Positions 48,496 to 60,495 of a stretch of DNA of 64,000 nt are shown here, piece by piece. The stretch covers positions 1-64,000 of the forward strand of contig JAWWNJ010000177.1 of the NCBI GenBank assembly GCA_037176885.1. Direction: 5' to 3'. The stretch's first letter is position 1; every line of letters starts with the position of its first letter. The position numbers and the translations under genes are program-made. Origin of the DNA: Favolaschia claudopus (lineage: Eukaryota; Basidiomycota; Agaricomycetes; Agaricales; Mycenaceae). The notes below the pieces were generated by a model. The model was not told where the DNA came from. It saw nothing but the letters and a program-made list of their open reading frames with translations, and searched no databases.

Positions 48496-50054
48496 TCATC
48501 TTTTGTGGCCATGTATTGGCCCTGAACCTTTCGACGCACGAAGAGTCTTGACACCTTCGGTTATGACCTCTATAGGGGACGCTTCGGCATACACTTCGGG
48601 CTCTTCATACCGGTGTTTTTCGCCACGCGGCACAGGCCGCTGTAATAGGGGGATGGGTGGGGAGGAATGCGTTCGGGAAAATGAAGGCGCTAGTTCCATG
48701 TCCTGTGGCTGAGCGAACATCGCGGGCAGGAAGAAGAGGACACCGCGTCTATAGCGCTGGCTGCGTCGCGGCCGCGGACTGTGAGGTAACGGCGGTAACC
48801 TCTCGTCACCTGTTATCAACGCGCGCGCACGCTTGACGACATCGAATAACGAAGTGAAGTCTAGAAGTTGGTCGTTTGACGATTCGGAGAACGTCGGGGA
48901 CGATGAGCGGACATCGAAGGGGAGATGAAGTAACGAAAGGTCCTCGAATCCTTGCTCGCTGCCGTCAGGAGAATGCATCTGTGTGGAGGTACCCGACTCT
49001 GGTTCTCCGACGTGTATCTGCCATCGGCCGGTGCGCTGTGAACGACGGGGGAAGAGAACATCGTAACCACCCATCCTCCGCAGATTGCGCCGACGCTGCT
49101 TGCTTGGCCAGAATTTGGCCGATCCTATGAGGAGGACGGCCAGCCCGATCCACATGAGCCCCTTGCCCCATATTGCCAGGAACCATATGAAAGCGGCATC
49201 GTCTGAATGCCAAGAGCTTCCGTAGTGGTGGGTGAAGAATGAATGGGGCGCCTCCGCAGGCTCAGCATTTTTGCCGTATAGGGTCTTGGGGAGGATGCGC
49301 ACGTTTCCTCCGGGTACATGCTGGGACGAATAAATGCCGTGCTGGATGGAGAGGAACATGGGTCCTGTGGAGAACATGACGGTCGGATAATTGAGAATCC
49401 ACGAGTGGTCGAAGGTAGCAAGGTTGTGGATAGTTTGTGCGAGGAAGGGGTGGTGTTTTTGGGCGAACATGAGATCGTTCGAGACACCGACGGGGATTGT
49501 TTTGGGGAGGATAACGGGGTATACCAAAAGAGGGTCGAGTGGACGCAAGCATCCTATATCCAAGTCTAAGTAGATTCCGCCGTAGTGGTACAGAACGAAG
49601 TAGCGTATTGCGTCTGCACGCAGGATGGCGTAGCTGTAGTCGTCAAAGGTGTTGAGGAACCACGGATAATGGCGCGCGATAAACTCGCGGGAGCTCTCGT
49701 CGGTCCAGAGCATGTATTCGCTGAGAGAAGCATAAGAAACAGAACGTAGAAAAATATAGATACTCACTAGTCAGGCATCATGTCTCGACATTCCTGAGAG
49801 ATGCCCTTCCACTTCTCCGGAAGCGTACCGGTCTTCCATGTCTGATGAAGAATCCGAGGTATACGCTCGACCTGGCCGTGCTCTGTGGCATTCCAGCGGA
49901 TAGAAGGGTCGCTGTAGGGGACCTCAAGCTCGGTAAGATAGGCACTAGGGTCTATTGCCAGATAGAGCGTAACAGAGGTGAGTACGACGACTGTGCCAAA
50001 GAGGAAGAGGCCGAGGACGGTGAGGAGCGCGAATATGGCGCGACGACGACGCAT
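48496..50054 (-). CDS. SUR1: MIPC synthase catalytic subunit (Sur1/Csh1 family)
   Basis: A Golgi glycosyltransferase of the DXD sugar-binding family that adds mannose to inositol phosphorylceramide. From ATG 50054: MRRRRAIFALLTVLGLFLFG (type II signal anchor), YLTELEVPYSDPSIRWNATE, RIPRILHQTWKTGTLPEKWK (family motif), then after an intron YMLWTDESSREFIARHYPWF, YAILRADAIRYFVLYHYGGI, YLDLDIGCLRPLDPLL (DXD), NDLMFAQKHHPFLAQTIHNL, FSTGPMFLSIQHGIYSS, and HHYGSSWHSDDAAF. A second membrane segment (FLAIWGKGLMWIGLAVLLIG) is followed by a hydrophilic tail of about 200 residues rich in Ser, Pro and Arg, longer than in yeast Sur1. Yeast Sur1 needs the partner Csg2. An upstream ATG would extend the N-terminus, but this start fits the family better. 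Confidence 0.9.
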
Positions 50055-50391
50055 TAGCAGAAGGTACGAAGGGAAGAACGAAAGTTCAAGGAGCGCGGAA
50101 AGAAGCTGAGAAATTGATGCATCACTTCGTTCCTTGCCGATTAAATTCATTTCAACCAAGATATCACATTCAACAAATTCCACAGCTTTCAGTACGCGAC
50201 TACTATCCGACTGCTATGCTGCATATGCTGCGGCATTGGGACAGTGGGACGGACTCACACACAACGGTCCGCGAACTTCCGCACCGTGGCGCACCAATCC
50301 CGCAGCACAATCACGATCACCGAAACACCGCCCCCCGAAGTCCGCAGTCAATTGTGAAGATCTTTCAAAGATCCCGACTAGTCAACAGGAG
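50055..50391. other. Intergenic region, MIPC synthase promoter
   Basis: The spacer carries the promoter of the leftward MIPC synthase and the 3' flank of the SWT1-like gene. No element stands out. Confidence 0.4.
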
Positions 50392-51897
50392 TCAACGCAC
50401 GAGCTTGAATACAATTTCGCGATGTCGCTTCAGGTCGTTGAGGTCTTCTTCGATTGATAGATCATTCCAAGCTTTGGCGATCGCGTATAACCCGTCCAAC
50501 CCTACTTTCCATGCTTCATGCGGCCATTCCCGCCCCTTGCGCGCCCCAGCGTCCTTCGTATAAGGATCTGTAAGGAACACATCCACCCGTGGATGCGTCG
50601 TCCTCATCGGCTTCTTCTCGTCCAAATATTGGAGGCAAATCTTCGCGTTCCATTCTCTGTAGTGTGTTGCTCCCCAATCTCTCCGCTTTGGGGCGTGCCG
50701 CGAAGCTTTGACGCCACTATTGGACACGCCAGTCTCTAGTTCTGGCCCGAAGCGACCAACCAATTCTCTCAAACGTCGCGTGAAGTGCTCTATTACTTGG
50801 ATGTGGAGGAGGTCCATTGCTTGCTCGATAGTCAGCTTTGGAATCTCTTCATCCACATCCATCATGCTATCGTCGTCTTGCTCTTGCGAGATACTGTCGG
50901 GCCCAGTATAATCCTGCGGGTCATAATGGGTCCCCAGTAAGAAATTCCCAAGATCGTGTCCACTTGTGGGTGAGATCGTGCGTATATCTGGGTATAATTA
51001 AGCTCCCTCATCGCGGAGATGACGCAAAACTTGCCTTCATTCTCATGCTCGGTGCGCAGGTTAATATCCCCACTGCAAAGGGTGGTCTCATATCTCATGA
51101 ACTTGTGAAAATACATGCAGCAGTCTAGAATGAGACCATCGTTGGCTCTCGCATTCGATGACTGAGAAAGAAAATATATAAGACATCGCATTCAGATAGT
51201 TTCAACTGACCTGCCCTGGGTGCCGGATTTTCCAGTCCCCGGATTGTTTACATGTCTCTCGATCTCTCTACCTGCGGTTTAGTCGTAGTCGTACATTTTA
51301 TTCGAAACGAACTGCAAACCTGAACTCTAAGGGTGATGCTTTTGCTCTTCACTTCGTCAAGTATCCAAGAGGACGCACGACGCGCAAACCAACCCAATCG
51401 ATCCCTCTTCTTCAACCCATCGAGCTCATGGAGCACCACGCCAGGAATAATGACAAGAATAGGCGTCTGTCTCCGTCTGTGGTCACGCACGAATTGTTCC
51501 AGTAATTTTTGTTTGTCGAGCCTATTGCGTTTCAGTGAACAAGCTGCTTTGTCTTCGAGTTGAAAGTTGGACATGCAAGACGTTGGTGTCAACTACGAGA
51601 CATATTTTGCGTTCGTTTAGAGGAGCCTCAGGTTTGGAGAATCAGCTTGTTATGCAGAGGTCGGATGGATTTAGTCGCCACCTGCATTTCAACATCCTCC
51701 TGCTGCGCCAGAGTATGGATTTGCTGGAGAGTGGTATTCACAAGATGAGTTAGGGTACCATCGCCGCTGCTAGAGTGTGAAATTGGCTGAAAGCTTTCAA
51801 AGTGCGCAGGTCCAGAATCTGAAGTTGTTGAGTAACAAGGGGGACGGAATGGTGGGATTATTACTGAAGGTGGGACTGTAGACCGTCGGCGAGGCAT
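50392..51897 (-). CDS. SWT1: PIN-domain protein, Swt1-like RNA endonuclease
   Basis: Swt1 cleaves mRNAs at the nuclear pore in yeast quality control. From ATG 51897: MPRRRSTVPPSVIIPPFRPP, then SSSGDGTLTHLVNTTLQQIH, and the PIN domain: NERKICLVVDTNVLHV (first catalytic Asp), LLEQFVRDHRRRQTPILVII, PGVVLHELDGLKKRDRLGWF, ARRASSWILDEVKSKSITLR, then DGLILDCCMYFHKFMRY and the later acidic motif VCSGDINLR-type (LCSGDINLRTEHENEGKF). The C-terminal part begins DVDEEIPKLTIEQAMDLLHI, VIEHFTRRLRELVGRFGPEL and ends HREIVFKLVR at 50392. About 400 residues, split by introns. The inverted repeat GCGGTCACGCGCGTGAC lies 86-101 bases upstream. Start choice is moderate; an upstream ATG near 52002 would add about 35 residues. 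Confidence 0.82.
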
Positions 51898-51982
51898 ACA
51901 TTTAGGCTCACACTTAAATCGAACGGTAAGTAGTCTGAGTTGATCAAGAAAGAGATGAGGTGAAAGGTGGTGAAAGGGAACG

Positions 51983-51998
51983 CGGTCACGCGCGTGAC
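51983..51998. promoter_or_regulatory. Inverted repeat GCGGTCACGCGCGTGAC, site 1
   Basis: A perfect 14-base palindrome GTCACGCGCGTGAC (51985-51998) preceded by GCG. It lies in the 182-base spacer between the SWT1-like start (51897) and the RRP9 stop. It shares its whole pattern with sites 2 and 3; see findings. Confidence 0.6.
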
Positions 51999-52079
51999 TC
52001 ATTCCTCATTTCCGACGCGCTCTTCAGTAGGAGGTGTATCACATAGAGATTGGGCTACGGAGTGTTCCTCCGATCTATG

Positions 52080-54050
52080 TCATGTTTTCAAAGGCAACGC
52101 TACCACCAACGAACCATTTACAACATTTTCTTTTATGCTCAGCCATCGACCCAACCGATGCTCCTGCCCGATCCCAGCGACCACTACAACCCCCCCTGCT
52201 TTCCGTTTTGCGGTTGACTCCGGGGCAGTTATCCACTCCGCAGCGGAGAAGAACTCCTTCGGCGGCGATATCAACTGCAGTGAATTAACAACGCCACTGG
52301 CAGCAATTGTGCCAACCAGAGAAAACGATTTCAACTGCGAATCTAGCTTCCATATTCGAATGTGACCGTCCCAGGAACCTAAGTCCAATGAGCTCAAGCT
52401 GTAGCGCAGAAGGGATAATGACTTGCCAGAAACGATGAGATCTGAATACCGCAGACTTGCGACAGCAGTCACCCAACGCGGCGTTCGGATGATGCCTTCT
52501 GTCGCAGACTCTGCTTCATTGAGGCCATGAGCAATGGCTTGCGTGAAGACAGGCTTCTTTTTTTGTGTCGTCCAGAGACATAATGAGCTGCAGGAGATTA
52601 TAAGCATCAAACACAGTATAAGTCACTAGCGATCGCACCCGCTGTCCCCGCCACTGACAAATGTGTTTTCGTCTATCATAGCGACACATTCCATACTGCC
52701 TTCGATGAACTTGGAGACCTTTTCCCGCTCCTTACCCTTGGCCGTGATATTGCGCTCATCATCCTCCTCATCGTCGCCGGGCAGCGCACCTTCGAGAACC
52801 TCCCTCACCCGACTGCGTCCACCACCACGGAAAACGAGTTGTTTTTCTTCCGTAATCTTCCAATACCGAACCGTTTTGTCTCGACCGCCGACACTGATGC
52901 AGCTTTCGCCCCGAAGTGCATCGATTCCCAGGACATGGTCCTGGTGTCCGAATAATGTCTCGACGTAACCCATTACCCCGGGGGAAAGATCGTAGACCTT
53001 GAGCGTTCGGTCATACGAACCAGTATAAAGCTGATTGGTGCCCTTTCGAAAAGCCAGCGCCTTCATTGAGTCAGACGAAGAAAAAACCAGACATATTGAA
53101 AACCAGCTCACACTGATGACATCCTTGTGTCCCACTTGTCCAGTGAAGCCTTTATGCCATACTCCGGCTTCCACATCCCATACTCCAAGCCGCCGGTCTT
53201 TACCTGCACTTGCAAGATATTTACCGTCCCCACTGAGCGCAAGAGCCAGGACCTCGTCCGTGTGGCCTTCGGCTGAAGGGTCCTGCAAGCCTTTCGCTTT
53301 CCCCTTCTTTGCCGATGAGCTTTGCGCTGGGCGGACTTTGTGAAAGACTGCGAGTTTCTTGCCAGTGGAAAGATCCCATTTGATGATAGAGCCTTCCTTC
53401 CCCGATGTGAATAGGTATTTACCAGTCTCGGATGCAACAGCAGATGTCACAGAAAACCGGTGTCCCCTTGTGCGTATAGTTGAAGTAGGAGGAAGCGCAA
53501 AGTCAATCTGCGGATATGATCAAGTCAGAAGATGAACAAGGCATGTAAGAGAGAATTGACAGTATCCGCAATAAAAATGTGCATTTTCCCCGAGTGTTCC
53601 AATACATCTTGCTTCAACCGCGCTGAAATGAGTTCCCTGTCGATGTCGGCGGCATCGAATTCTCCCTCCGCTGCACCAGAATTCGTTAGATCCACAGAAC
53701 AAAAATAAGAAAAGTAAGCCCGGTCTACCTAATCCCTCTTTTACGCTCTCCAGATAGAGTTTGGCAAGTCGTAGACGTTTCTCGGCGGGTGTTTCGTCGT
53801 CTTCATCTCCGCTTGACCCCGCATCCGGAGCGGCGGTCAAGTCCATGTCATCAAGGTCGCCCTCATCGCTGGTCCGGTCAGAATCCAATTCTTCGTCAAC
53901 AGTTTTCTTGACATTTCGTTTTTGAACACTACTTGGAGCTTTCTTGTTACCCCCGCTATCATTGCGCATGAATTTCTTGGCATTGGATGGGCCAGCGTCA
54001 GACCGCTTGCGCTTCCTAGGCCGAGAGGTGGAGAAAAATGCGTCGGGCAT
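52080..54050 (-). CDS. RRP9: U3 snoRNP protein Rrp9
   Basis: Rrp9 (U3-55K) is a WD40 protein of the U3 snoRNP, needed for cleavage of pre-18S rRNA in the nucleolus. From ATG 54050: MPDAFFSTSRPRKRKRSDAG (basic), an acidic stretch (DEELDSDRTSDEGDLDDMDL), DETPAEKRLRLAKLYLESVK, AADIDRELISARLKQDVLEH, GKMHIFIADT, then WD repeats: SVTSAVASETGKYLFTSGKE with SIIKWDLSTGK, DEVLALALSGDGKYLASAGK and DRRLGVWDVE, ALAFRKGTNQLYTGSYDRTL, HQDHVLGIDALRGESCISVG, ECVAMIDENTFVSGGDSG, TAVASLRYSDLIVSGSWDG. Ends VVNGSLVVALPLKT at 52080. About 560 residues. A 138-residue spacer between repeats carries a basic-acidic tract. Divergent from the ASC-1-like gene (82 bases) with site 2 of the inverted repeat between them. 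Confidence 0.95.
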
Positions 54051-54082
54051 TTGATGGAAGAGTAAAAAGTCAAGGAAGTGCG

Positions 54083-54098
54083 CGGTCACGCCTGTGAC
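54083..54098. promoter_or_regulatory. Inverted repeat GCGGTCACGCCTGTGAC, site 2
   Basis: The repeat GTCAC-GCCT-GTGAC lies at 54085-54098 with flanking GCG on the left and GCG on the right. It is 33 bases upstream of the RRP9 start and 35 bases upstream of the ASC-1-like start, central in an 82-base divergent spacer, so it could serve both genes. Confidence 0.65.
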
Positions 54099-54132
54099 GC
54101 GCTCTCATCTGCTCTCCGACTTGTGCTCTTCG

Positions 54133-55067
54133 ATGTACCAGACGGCTTGGACCAAGAAAGGCTCTTCCCTTCCATCGGATAGAATTCGACCCAATCCACC
54201 GCCCCCATCCACCCCATCTAAGAATTCCAAGGGAAAAGGAAAGACAGCTGCTTCGGAGCCGACCAAAAGCAAAGCAGTCAGACGCCTCGAATCTCTTAAA
54301 GCGGGAGTCGCAGGCAATCTCCAGAAAGATCCTAAAGGAGGATGCTTCTGTCAAGGTATCTCTTGAGACTGCCTTGCTGGTCGCCACGAAGATCATGAAC
54401 GAATCTTTCAGCACGCGAGCATCATCTGTCGACATACACCCAATTATGCCGGACCTGCGGCCTTATCCTATGCGAAATCAACCTTCCGCAGTATTCCTGT
54501 CCACATTGCTCAGCAAGTCTGCTCACTGCGACGCAGAAGGATGCGCTTATTGCACGGTTAGACGCGCAGATCGCCGAAACGCTCACTAAGGAGGCTCTGA
54601 TGCGCGAACGTGCGGAGGAAGAAGCGCGTCTAGCAGTCGGCGCGTTTCCTACCTTAGGCAATACTGTGACCTCGGGTGCTGCTCCCTCGGCTCCTGTTCC
54701 CCAAACACGCATGGTTATGTCCCTGAACTCAAAGACGAAGAAGGTGACCGTCTCGTCGTTCACTAAAGCTTCGCCGTCGCCCTCGCGACCCGCATCGCGC
54801 GCAGAGTCCGTAGAGGACGAGCCCGTACGTGTACCCCCACCCCCACCCACCGTACCCTTCTCTGCTGCTGCCAAATTCGATTCTTCGCGGCCATGGATGG
54901 ACTTATCAGGTGGAGGTGCCGTGTACATCCCTCCACCGAATCTAGATGCGGACGATGACACAAGGGGGCCATCACAGAGGCGGCGTAATAGAGGGAAGAA
55001 GAAGAACACTGAGGGTGGGGCGCAGGCGGGTGTGGCGGGGAGTAGCAGTCAAACAACAAGTACATGA
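54133..55067 (+). CDS. ASC-1/TRIP4-type C2HC5 zinc-finger protein
   Basis: ATG 54133 gives MYQTAWTKKGSSLPSDRIRP. A Lys/Ser-rich stretch leads to the zinc finger, which spans an intron: DPKGGCFCQ then HLSTYTQLCRTCGLILCEIN, LPQYSCPHCSASLL, a pattern of Cys and His matching the zf-C2HC5 domain of ASC-1 (TRIP4). The rest is a helix with MRERAEEEARLAVGAFPTLG and KTKKVTVSSFTKASPSPSRP, a Pro-rich stretch, and a basic tail ending SSSQTTST at 55067. About 290 residues, with the N-terminal zinc finger but no ASCH domain seen. ASC-1 in animals is in the complex that resolves collided ribosomes. A related role here is inference. Confidence 0.85.
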
Positions 55068-55347
55068 ATATTTGCAATTTGTATATTCCAGATAGACAGC
55101 ACGATTACACAGCGTATGCAAAGCAAGCAAGCGAGCAACAACAGACACAGAGCACAGAGCGATAAGTAAGGAATACAGTTATAGAGATGCAGGATTATAA
55201 GACGCGATAAAGTGTCCCCAAGAGAGCTGAGCAGAAAAAGGAATAACGATACAGATCCCGCTCTGAGATTCCAGATGAACCGATATGTAGCCACGAAAGA
55301 TCTTCGATAGATGCTCCGGTCGTGCCTCCACGCACAGAGAGGGGAAA

Positions 55348-57301
55348 TTATGAGCCACGTCTACGCGAAGTAGCGACAATGTCCATGAGTTCCTGAACAG
55401 CCTCTTCGCCAGACTGCTGTGGCGGCGAAGAATCAGCGGGTGACAAGGGTGAATCAAGCGCAGCTCCGGGCAGTTGGTAATTAGCCCGGAGATCGAGAGG
55501 CGATATTTCCGTCGACGGTAATTGCAATGGCTGCGGTGTGAAGTGGAAAGGGGGTGGTGGAAAGGTTGAGGGACCAGCCAGTGCGGGGAGCAAGACGGTG
55601 GGTACAAGAGGCGTGGCGAGGTCCATAGACATGGACCCATCGTAGTCTTCCAGTAATGGAGCTGGTGCAGGCACCTGCGGTGAACTCCCTCGGGGACGTC
55701 CGGTCGGTAAGGGCTACACGTACAAATCAGGCTTGGTCTACATCGGATTTGCTCATTACTTACGAGGGATAGGGAACGGAGCGGCGGTATAGGCGGGACT
55801 TCATTTGCAGAAACACTCCGCTGTTGCGACAGTTCGGAGAGCAGTGTTTGAGGATGCGGAGTTAGGCTGCCATCCATTGGCATTTGTGATGAGGCCTCGG
55901 CTTGCACCTGCGCTAAGATAATCTCTTTCTCAGTGTGCAACTTTTCAATCTTTGCGCCAAGGGCAGCAATCTCGCGATCTAGAGAGGCATGGATATCTTC
56001 TGTATGAGAAGAGCGCGCAATCCGGGGATCGGGTCGGATGGTCCTGTCGGGATCCAAAGTGGGTTCGTTGGGCAGGGAAAGGCGCTGCGCGCCAGAGGAA
56101 GCAGATCGTCGCCGTGAACCTGATTTTGAACGCCGTCGACTAGGTTCACCGAGCCGCGTATTCTGTCTATCAGCCTTCCTCGAAGCTGTATCCGGTCCCG
56201 AAACGGTTGGGTGTGTGGTAGAGCTCGATGCCGTTTGACGCGCAGCGGGAGGAGAAGATACATGAGCAGCTTCAAGACGAGCCTCTTCTAGCTAAGAAAC
56301 AGAGCGGCGTCAAGGGGGTCTGAAAAAAGGACCAGAGAATCCACATACCAGAGCCGCCAACTTTTCAACCTCCTCCTCGAGCAGCACATTATGTGCCAGA
56401 CTGCGGTGCAAAGTAGCATTGGTCACGTTAGTCGGCATGGGCGGGGGAGACGGCGGGATCTCAGGGATCTCGCTGGGCGGAATATGTCTCGATCCAGAGG
56501 CGCGCGAGAAAGAGGGTCCGGCATGCGTAATGCATTGCTGCAACTCAGCATCTAGACGTGCCACTTGAGCCTCCAACAACGCAATGCGCGCACGCGCAGC
56601 TTTGCGCGTCTCGGTATGTGCACGGCATTCACTGGCCAGTGAACTGCGCAGAAGAGCAATCACTCCCGAGGCATAAGCCCAAAGATCACTTCGCAACGCA
56701 CTACCCAGAGTTTCAGTACCCATAGGTTCAAGAGGCTCTGCGCAAACCAAGATACGAATTGAATGGGCTGGAAATCGAGATACTTAGTAGAACCGACCTA
56801 GGTTGCGCGTAAGCTTAATGCGACTGTGAGACCAAGAGGTGAGATCATCCTTAGACAACTCAACTACAAGAATACCATTGCAAAAACATTTCCATAAGAC
56901 GGCGTGCGAGCTAGTGAGAACAATCGAAAGCCTACTTTTCTCTGCTAGTTCAATCACGGCGTCACGTAGATTGTCTCGTTCCAGCTCCGCAATCTTGGCC
57001 ACATCTGAATAACGCGTCAAAGCATCCCGAAGACGTTCCTTTGCCTTATTTTCCGCAGCTAATTCGGAGGCGTGTTGGGCCTGCACAGAGTCCAAGGTAT
57101 TCAGAGCCAATTCCAAACGCGATTTTGCAGCAACATAATTTGCTGTCTGAGTTTCCAATAAAACTCGTATATTCTCTAGCTGATCAAGACCACAACTGCT
57201 TGAATCAAAAGACAACAAGATGCGCAGGACAGACTCACTTCCGCATCTTTCTCGGCGATGATCGCCTCTAAAAGTTGCCTATCCTTCTTGTGCGGGCCCA
57301 T
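55348..57301 (-). CDS. Coiled-coil protein, unknown function
   Basis: From ATG 57301: MGPHKKDRQLLEAIIAEKDA, then helical heptad-rich segments LENIRVLLETQTANYVAAKS, RLELALNTLDSVQAQHASEL and AENKAKERLRDALTRYSDVA, further helices in LEAQVARLDAELQQC, LLEEEVEKLAAL, and a Lys/Arg-rich stretch RRRSKSGSRRRSASSGAQRL. A late coiled coil IAALGAKIEKLHTEKEIILA is followed by a Pro/Ser-rich C-terminus ending VATSRRRGS at 55348. About 500 residues with several introns. Nothing catalytic is visible. Long coiled coils suggest a structural or cytoskeletal scaffold. Boundaries between exons are approximate. Confidence 0.65.
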
Positions 57302-57733
57302 GCGCAGCTTTGAGATACAAAACGGAGAATGTGGACATAAGAGAGAATAAAAATACAACAAGGCGCTGGAACGACGAAGCAATTTAGTTGCAGCCAGACT
57401 TCATACGGACGCCGTTCAAGAGGTCGAGAGGAGAGTTTATCCAAGTCGTAGCCAAACACTCGCAATGCCCATAATTCACACAAAAAATCCGAATTCATGA
57501 TACAATTCGATTGTTGAAATCCTGCTAGCTACACCATGCTAATTTACAATCGAGAAAGAAAACTACATCACCCGTCGCCGCCTCTCCTCACCACGGTCGA
57601 CGACATCGCAACGCTCACGAAAAACGCAACAACCACCCAACGGCTAACACATGGCCGCTCTCTCCGAGCCTGCTATGCATATTTAAGTTAAACCTGTACG
57701 CGAGCGCTGTTGAAGCGAAAGGGTAGAGGTAAA
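57302..57733. other. Intergenic region upstream of the coiled-coil gene
   Basis: The spacer separates the coiled-coil gene and the 3' end of MET6, both leftward. No gene was recognised. Confidence 0.4.
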
Positions 57734-60404
57734 TTAAGCGTAGGTCTTGCGGGCCCATTGAGCAGCGGAAACGAGGTTCACGAGCGAAGCTGTCAAGTTG
57801 TTGGTCAATATAAGATAAGAAGAGAGGTTCATCGCCACTAACCCTCAGTCTCCTTCCATCCACGGGTCTTGAGACCACAGTCAGGGTTGACGAAGAGGAG
57901 GGAGTCGGGGAGGATGGCAAGCATGGCAGCCAGACGGTCCTTGATCTCCTGGTCTCCAGGGACACGAGGAGAGTGGATGTCGTAGACACCGGGGCCGATC
58001 TGGTTGGAGTAGCCGTACTGCTTGAAGGTGTTCAAGAGCTTCATGTCGCTCTTGGACGCCTCAATGGAGATGACATCAGCATCGAGACGTTGGATGGAGG
58101 GGAAGATGTCGTCGAAGTCGGAGTAGCAGAAGTGAGAGTGGGTCTGGAGTTGATCGGTGACACCAGCAGTGGAGAGCTTGAACGAGTCGACGGCCCACTT
58201 GAGGTAGGCGTCCCAGTCCGAGCGGCGGAGAGGGAGCTGTAAAGAGATTAGATTGCGAAACAAAAAAGATCTCGAGTTGACTTACACCCTCACGAATGGC
58301 GGGCTCGTCAACCTGGATGGCACTGATGCCGGCTTTCTCGAGGTCGACGACTTCATCGCGAAGGGCAAGAGCAAGCTGCTTGGATTGCAGCTCACGGCTG
58401 ACATCGGCACGAGGGAAAGACCAGTTGAGGATAGTGACGGGACCAGTCAGCATTCCCTTCATGGGCTTCTTGGCGACGCTCTGGGCGTAGCTACTCCAGC
58501 GCACGGTCATCGGGCCCGGGCGGCTGACATCGGAGACGATGATCGGGGGGCGGACGTAGCTGCAGGAGAACATTAATGCGGGCCAGACAAATAATTAACA
58601 ATTCCTTACCGAGAACCGTAGCTCTGCACCCAGGCATTTTGAGTGAAGACGAAACCGTTGAGCTGCTCGCCGAAGTACTGAACCATGTCGTTACGCTCGG
58701 GCTCACCGTGGACAAGGAGGTCGAGACCGATCTTCTCCTGGAACTGAACAACGGTCTCGATCTCCTTCTCGATGAACTTATCGTACTCCTCGTTGGTGAT
58801 CTCACCCTTGCCAAGTTTGGCACGAGCTTGACGGATCTCCTTGGTTTGCTGCACATCGATACATGTCAGATAGAGGTATTACAAAGTAAGAGTGAAAGCT
58901 TACAGGGAACGAACCGATGGTAGTGGTGGGGAACTTGGGGAGATTGAGGTGCTTGGCCTGGATCTCCTTGCGGACGGCGAAGGGGCTCTTGCGCTCGAGC
59001 TGCTCGGGGGTGATGGCAGCAACGCGCTTGCGCACAGTGTCATCCGAGGTGCTCTCGAATTCACGACGCTTGGCAATGGAAGTCTTGTTGGCTTCGAGGG
59101 CGGCGGTGACAGCAGCGTCCTGCGAGCCAGAAAGGGCAGCAGCGATGGTTGCAACCTCGGCAGCCTTCTCGAGAGCGAACGAGAACCAATCCTTCTGCTC
59201 GGCGGTGAGCTTCTTCTCAGAAGCGAGGGTGACGGGGGTGTGGAGGAGAGAAGATGAGGTGGCGACAATGACGCGGTCAGCGCCAAGGGCGTCAATGGCT
59301 TTCTGGCCGAGCTTGATGGCAGCGGCGAAGTCAGCCTTCCAGATGTTGCGACCAGAAACGAGCCCAAGAGAAAGGATGATGGGGGTGGACTTGATTGCGG
59401 CAATGACATCGTCAAGCTGACCAGGGGCACGGTCAAGGTCGATGTGGAGACCAGCAACGGGAAGCTTGGCGATGAAGTTGATGTTGGAGTCGAGGCGAGA
59501 GAAGTAGGTCGTCAGCATGATCTTGGGGGCGATCGGGGAAAGGGTCTCGTAGGCGGAGGTGTACTGCTTCTCGAGGGAGGCCGCGGAGTCAAGGACGAGG
59601 ATGGGCTCGTCGATCTGCACCCACTCAGCACCAGCAGACTTCAGATCGGTCAAGAGGGTCTGGTAGACGGGGAGGAGCTTGGGAAGGAGGGAGATAGGCT
59701 GGAAGCCGGCCGAGGCCTCCTTCGATGCCTTGCTCAAGACAAGGAAAGAGACGGGGCCCAGGATGACGGGGCGAGTGGAGACACCGGCAGCCTTGGCCTC
59801 CTTGAACTCCTCAACAGCCTTGTTGAAGTTCAACTTGAACTCGGTCTTCTCGTCAACCTCGGGAACGACGAAGTGGTAGTTCGAGTCGAACCTGGGAGGG
59901 AACATGAGCAACTGTGCATGAGTGAAAGACGCACAACTCACCATTTCTTCATCTCAGAAGCGGGGACATCGACACCATCCGCTTGACGACCGCGACCCAT
60001 CGCGAAGTAGACATCGAGAGGGGACAAACCCTGGTTGACATAACGCTTGGGGACGACGTTGAAGGAGGCAGCATGGTCAAGGACGTGATCGTAAAGCGAG
60101 AATTCACCACTGTAGATCGATGGATCGTTAAGCGACTGAATGCAATCGATTAAATTTGGGTTTACCTGGGGATGAAGTCGACGCCGCGCTCCTTGATGCT
60201 GGTCCAGCTGGTCTTTTTGACGTCGGCAGCAGCCTTTGTCAGGTCATCCGCAGAGATCTTGCCAGCCCAGTAGGCTTCAACGGCCTTTTTGACTTCACGG
60301 TTTGCACCTAGAAAAGTTACGATCGTGTTTGGTTTCCCGATATCTGGATAAAAACTGAACGACGCACCGATTCTGGGGAAACCAAGGACACTGGATGCTA
60401 CCAT
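57734..60404 (-). CDS. MET6: Cobalamin-independent methionine synthase
   Basis: This zinc enzyme transfers a methyl group from 5-methyltetrahydrofolate (polyglutamate) to homocysteine. From ATG 60404: [13 protein letters not shown], then [87 protein letters not shown], then the C-terminal half: [56 protein letters not shown] residues ([20 protein letters not shown]), [29 protein letters not shown], and the zinc ligands HSHFCYSDF (His, Cys), [10 protein letters not shown] and [11 protein letters not shown] (Cys). It ends [13 protein letters not shown] at 57734. About 770 residues, normal for the family, with six or more introns. A TATA box lies 75-82 bases upstream and site 3 of the inverted repeat just beyond it. 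Confidence 0.97.
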
Positions 60405-60478
60405 TTTGAAGGAGAAAAGAGAACGGGAAAGGGGGAAGATGATGGTACGATGAAGAAAAGGATTCCAGATCTCCCAAC

Positions 60479-60486
60479 TTTTTATA
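60479..60486 (-). promoter_or_regulatory. TATA box of MET6
   Basis: Read on the minus strand the sequence is TATAAAAA, 75-82 bases upstream of the MET6 start codon, a normal distance for a fungal gene with a strong promoter. Confidence 0.6.
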
Positions 60487-60495
60487 ACGGCAACA

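Noticed and set aside
58892..59986. Long open stretches on the plus strand (120-180 codons) across MET6
   Set aside because: They are antisense to MET6 exons with strong codon bias, lack recognised motifs, and overlap a fully supported gene.
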